Positions 12,211 to 14,913 of a stretch of 14,913 nucleotides of DNA are shown piece by piece. Both the position numbers and the translations under genes were made by a program. Under the pieces are notes generated by a model. It saw nothing but the letters and a program-made list of their open reading frames with translations, did no database searches and was not told where the DNA came from. Each line of letters starts with the position of its first letter. Position 1 is the stretch's first letter. The DNA is from Bacillota bacterium. GTDB taxonomy: Bacteria; Bacillota; Clostridia; Lachnospirales; Lachnospiraceae. The stretch is taken from positions 1 through 14,913 of the forward strand of contig JAFACO010000274.1 in the NCBI GenBank assembly GCA_023425485.1, in the 5' to 3' direction.

Positions 12211-14913
12211 TTATTGAAATGTAATATTAAATCCATTCATTATCAAGTATTTCTCCGGTGCCTCAATGTTGCTGGTGGTTAGATTAATAAAGGTTGCCGA
12301 ACCATTGGAGGTGTAAGTAAAAATAGCTTCTCCAAGATGAGGTGCTGAGAATCTTGAGGTTGTAATTGCATCCTTTCCTGTACCATTAATATTGATATTC
12401 TTAAATAAAATGTTACTAAAGCCTCCGCCATAACCGAACTGAATGGCATCTCGCTGGCTATTTATAATATCAATATTTTCAAAGGTTATATTCTTGATAC
12501 TGGTATTGGAAGCTTCCAGATCAATAGCTCCTCTTTCGCCATTGTAACAATCTTTACTTGTACCACTGTTGATAATCGTAGTATCCGAGAATAGGATACC
12601 TGTATTATTTTCAAAATGATATCCAGGGAATACGGTATTTAAACGAATACCGGAACCCATAAAGCAGTCTTTGATATAATTGTATTGTGCTTTATGACCA
12701 GAGCCACCAAAGATTGCGATAGCTGCAGCTCTCCAGTTATTTTCTATAGTGTTATAGAGGAAGGAGTTATTTACTTCCATTGGTGCACCCATGGTACTAT
12801 CCGGCCACATTGCAAGACCGTCATCACCGTTATTTCTAACGTTACAGTTACGAACTGTGGAGTTCTTCGTACCTTGACAGAAGTTAACACCGTCAGCCAG
12901 GTTATTTCTTATTCTACCATTTTCAATTAGAAGATTATCCGCTACTACTACAGGTGTGTGTGCATAATCACCCACCCAGAAACCACATTCAAAATGCTCT
13001 TCCCAGAAATCATGAATTCTGGAATTGGTTCCGAAGTTATCCATAAAGCATTTATAGATAGCATTCTGATTGTATCTGGTTCTTAGCATAGAATTGATAT
13101 ACATATGTCCAAAATCAACGGTACCTGTAATTCTAAAGGAAATACCACCACTAGCTGCATTAGGTGAAGTAAACTGAATGTTGGTGTACCATATACCAGC
13201 ACCGGTTATGGTAATATTATTTGCTGATATTGTCCACATACCGCCAAGATTAAAGTTACCTGCTGGGATGTAAACAGACTTTCCTTGAGCAACAGCTGCA
13301 CTTACGCATGCATTGAAGGCATTTAAATCGTCTCCGCTGTCATTAGCGATTGCACCATAAGCTGTTACGGAAAGTGAATTTGCAGGCTGTGAAATCGCAG
13401 AAGGAACGGGTTCTACTTCAACAAAGTCAACACCATATTCCAGGCTGTCTCCATTTGACTTCTGAATACGAAGCTTATCACCTGCATTTAAAGCTGTTGA
13501 AAGCTTCCAGTGTACTTCATCAAAGCGGAAAGCTGCTTGACCCCCATTTGGAGCATCTCCAGGTTGGTCACCGATAAAGTACTGCCAGGAATAATAAGAA
13601 GTTAAACTAATTGTTGATACTTTCGTTCCATTTACATAACAGTCTAAGGACCCATTTTGTCCCATGCCGTTAGAAGTATCCGGGAGAGTAAATCTCATGT
13701 TTACACCTGCTCCACCCTGGCTAATCGTCCATTCTACATAAGAGCCATTCGAAGGAAGTGCTACATAAGCTTGATTGGAAGCTTCTGATGCAATTAGTGC
13801 ATAGTTAAAATCAGGTGCAGTACGAAGTACCGCTCCACCACCAATTGCAGCATTTTCTGATTCATATCTGGTGTACGGAACTGTTGCTCCTCTTCCACCG
13901 CTACCTACTGTAAGATTAGAATTTAATGTATTATTCGTTTCATCCGTTTCGCTAACTGCATTAAGACTATCCGCTTTGGCTGTAATTACATGAGTTCCTG
14001 TGGTTGCAGTCCAGTTTGAAGTGGCTGTAACGGTTAAAGTACCGCCAGCTGCTATTGATGATGTACTGTTCGCTGATGTAGCAACCTGAACTCCGTCTAC
14101 CAAGAAAGCAACCGTCCCAACAGCACCAGCTACTGTTCCCTGATTTTTTACAACTGCACTAAATGTAACTGCATTGCCTACTGTCACATAGGAAGGGGAA
14201 TAATTAACGGAAGTAACAACAAAATCAATACCTGCCTTAGGATTAACCGTAAGGTTTGTACTGTAGGTGTTATTAGTCTCATTGCTTTCCGTTGTTGTAC
14301 CTGAATTATCAATGGTTGCTGTAATGGTATGACTTCCTGCTGTAAGACCTGCTATGGTACCTGTAACGGTAGTTGTAGCTCCGGCACTTAAAGAAGTCGT
14401 ATTATTGGTTGATGTATAAACAGAAGTTCCGTCAACACCAATTGCTAATACGCCTGGTGCTCCCGCAGCATTGCCTTGATTTTTAACTACTGCACTAAAG
14501 CTTATGCTATCTCCTGCGGTAGGTGCTGAAGGGGTTAACGTTAAACTTGTTACCACCATATCAGGCATTGGTGAAGTAGTTACTGATAAACTCTCTGAAT
14601 ATTGGTTATTAGTTTCGTTTGTCTCGGTAATTCTGTTTACATCATCTACGTAAGCTCGTACTGTATGGTTTCCGGTTGTAGCTGTCCAGGCTGCATTACC
14701 GGAAGGGCCGCCATTTGCTGTAAGGGTTATTGATGCACCTGCAGCTAGAGAAGAAGTGGTATTATCCGACCAGCTTACCTGTGTATCGTTAATGAAGAAA
14801 CTAACGCCAATGATAGTTCCTGCCGCTGTTGCTCCTGTTCCTTGATTTTTTACTACTGCAGAAAAAGTGGTTGCATTGCCAGTCAATGGAGAAGCAGGTG
14901 AAGAGGTTATATC
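12211..14913 (-). CDS. Secreted GH87 alpha-1,3-glucanase (mycodextranase type) with CARDB and CBM35-like modules, N-terminus missing
   Basis: The frame is open to the right edge (about 900 residues seen), so the signal peptide and any further modules lie outside. Counting from the TTG at 14886 as residue 1: CARDB-type repeats at about 1-103 (incomplete), 108-214 and 220-327; a CBM35/CBM6-like beta-sandwich at about 337-493 (YESENAAIGGGAVL ... GVDFVEVEP); a right-handed beta-helix at about 503-891. The helix carries DGVNF (Asp665) and NGDDGLAMW (Asp688, Asp689). The 23/24-residue spacing equals that of the catalytic aspartates described for GH87 alpha-1,3-glucanase. Expected role: extracellular hydrolysis of alpha-1,3- or mixed alpha-1,3/1,4-glucan, such as fungal wall glucan or nigeran. 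Ser/Thr/Asn-rich composition fits a secreted protein. Confidence 0.88.
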   Translation of the reverse strand, partial: DITSSPASPLTGNATTFSAVVKNQGTGATAAGTIIGVSFFINDTQVSWSDNTTSSLAAGASITLTANGGPSGNAAWTATTGNHTVRAYVDDVNRITETNETNNQYSESLSVTTSPMPDMVVTSLTLTPSAPTAGDSISFSAVVKNQGNAAGAPGVLAIGVDGTSVYTSTNNTTSLSAGATTTVTGTIAGLTAGSHTITATIDNSGTTTESNETNNTYSTNLTVNPKAGIDFVVTSVNYSPSYVTVGNAVTFSAVVKNQGTVAGAVGTVAFLVDGVQVATSANSTSSIAAGGTLTVTATSNWTATTGTHVITAKADSLNAVSETDETNNTLNSNLTVGSGGRGATVPYTRYESENAAIGGGAVLRTAPDFNYALIASEASNQAYVALPSNGSYVEWTISQGGAGVNMRFTLPDTSNGMGQNGSLDCYVNGTKVSTISLTSYYSWQYFIGDQPGDAPNGGQAAFRFDEVHWKLSTALNAGDKLRIQKSNGDSLEYGVDFVEVEPVPSAISQPANSLSVTAYGAIANDSGDDLNAFNACVSAAVAQGKSVYIPAGNFNLGGMWTISANNITITGAGIWYTNIQFTSPNAASGGISFRITGTVDFGHMYINSMLRTRYNQNAIYKCFMDNFGTNSRIHDFWEEHFECGFWVGDYAHTPVVVADNLLIENGRIRNNLADGVNFCQGTKNSTVRNCNVRNNGDDGLAMWPDSTMGAPMEVNNSFLYNTIENNWRAAAIAIFGGSGHKAQYNYIKDCFMGSGIRLNTVFPGYHFENNTGILFSDTTIINSGTSKDCYNGERGAIDLEASNTSIKNITFENIDIINSQRDAIQFGYGGGFSNILFKNININGTGKDAITTSRFSAPHLGEAIFTYTSNGSATFINLTTSNIEAPEKYLIMNGFNITFQ
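13906..14913 (-). repeat. Three tandem CARDB-encoding repeats
   Basis: Units of about 320-335 bp at about 14913-14578 (incomplete), 14565-14245 and 14229-13906. Each has FSAVVKNQG near its start, an S-x-L/I-x-AG turn in the middle, and E-x-NETNN or DETNN near its end. The DNA for VVKNQG is almost the same in all three (on +, CC(T/C)TGATTTTT near 14840, 14475 and 14140), which indicates duplication. CARDB units usually act as adhesion or spacer modules in secreted enzymes. Confidence 0.85.

Noticed and set aside
13906..14913. CRISPR-like or short tandem repeat array
   Set aside because: The periodicity is about 320-335 bp and is explained by repeated CARDB protein domains.

Overview
The window looks like chromosome from an anaerobic, spore-forming Clostridia member, most likely a plant- or glucan-degrading Lachnospiraceae species. 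The evidence is AT-rich DNA, strong Shine-Dalgarno sites (AAAGGAG, AAGGAGGTG), TATAAT/TTGACA-type promoters, a DUF6323-DUF6179 gene pair typical of Clostridia, a CsxC-like exosporium protein and a large modular secreted glucanase. Species assignment is inference. No tRNA, rRNA, CRISPR array or full-length transposase was seen.

Left part (1-3354): the tail of a cysteine-rich, zinc-ribbon-like protein on + overlaps a terminator that serves a leftward two-gene unit. That unit is a NYN/LOTUS RNase-like protein translationally coupled to a YgjP-type (DUF45) metallopeptidase. A small DUF5658 membrane protein is divergent from it and shares a bidirectional terminator with a HAD phosphatase, whose start is a poorly supported TTG.

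Middle (3355-7653): DUF6323 and DUF6179 form a compact leftward operon 1 bp apart, driven by a near-consensus promoter. Its leader contains nested inverted repeats and, on the opposite strand, an equally good promoter facing the first one with no gene after it. Next come a small P-loop kinase and an ALDH3-type aldehyde dehydrogenase, separated by a short copy (A) of a miniature repeat.

Right-middle (7654-10700): a SIMPL-domain protein is divergent from the dehydrogenase. Leftward genes follow: an SDR oxidoreductase with a YdeI/DUF1905 protein (41 bp apart), and a soluble-looking lytic transglycosylase whose leader has two mutually exclusive hairpins.

Right part (10744-14913): a 145-bp MITE-like element (copy B) has inverted ends and an apparent 6-bp target duplication (AATTCC); copy A is an internally deleted, inverted relative. 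A CsxC-like spore-surface protein follows on +. It converges on the 3' end of a large gene that runs off the right edge and encodes CARDB repeats, a CBM35-like module and a GH87 alpha-1,3-glucanase/mycodextranase domain with its three catalytic aspartates in place.

Best candidates for something undescribed are the DUF6323-DUF6179 operon with its unusual control region, the MITE family, and the alternating hairpin before the transglycosylase. All functional statements rest on motif recognition by eye; no database search was run.
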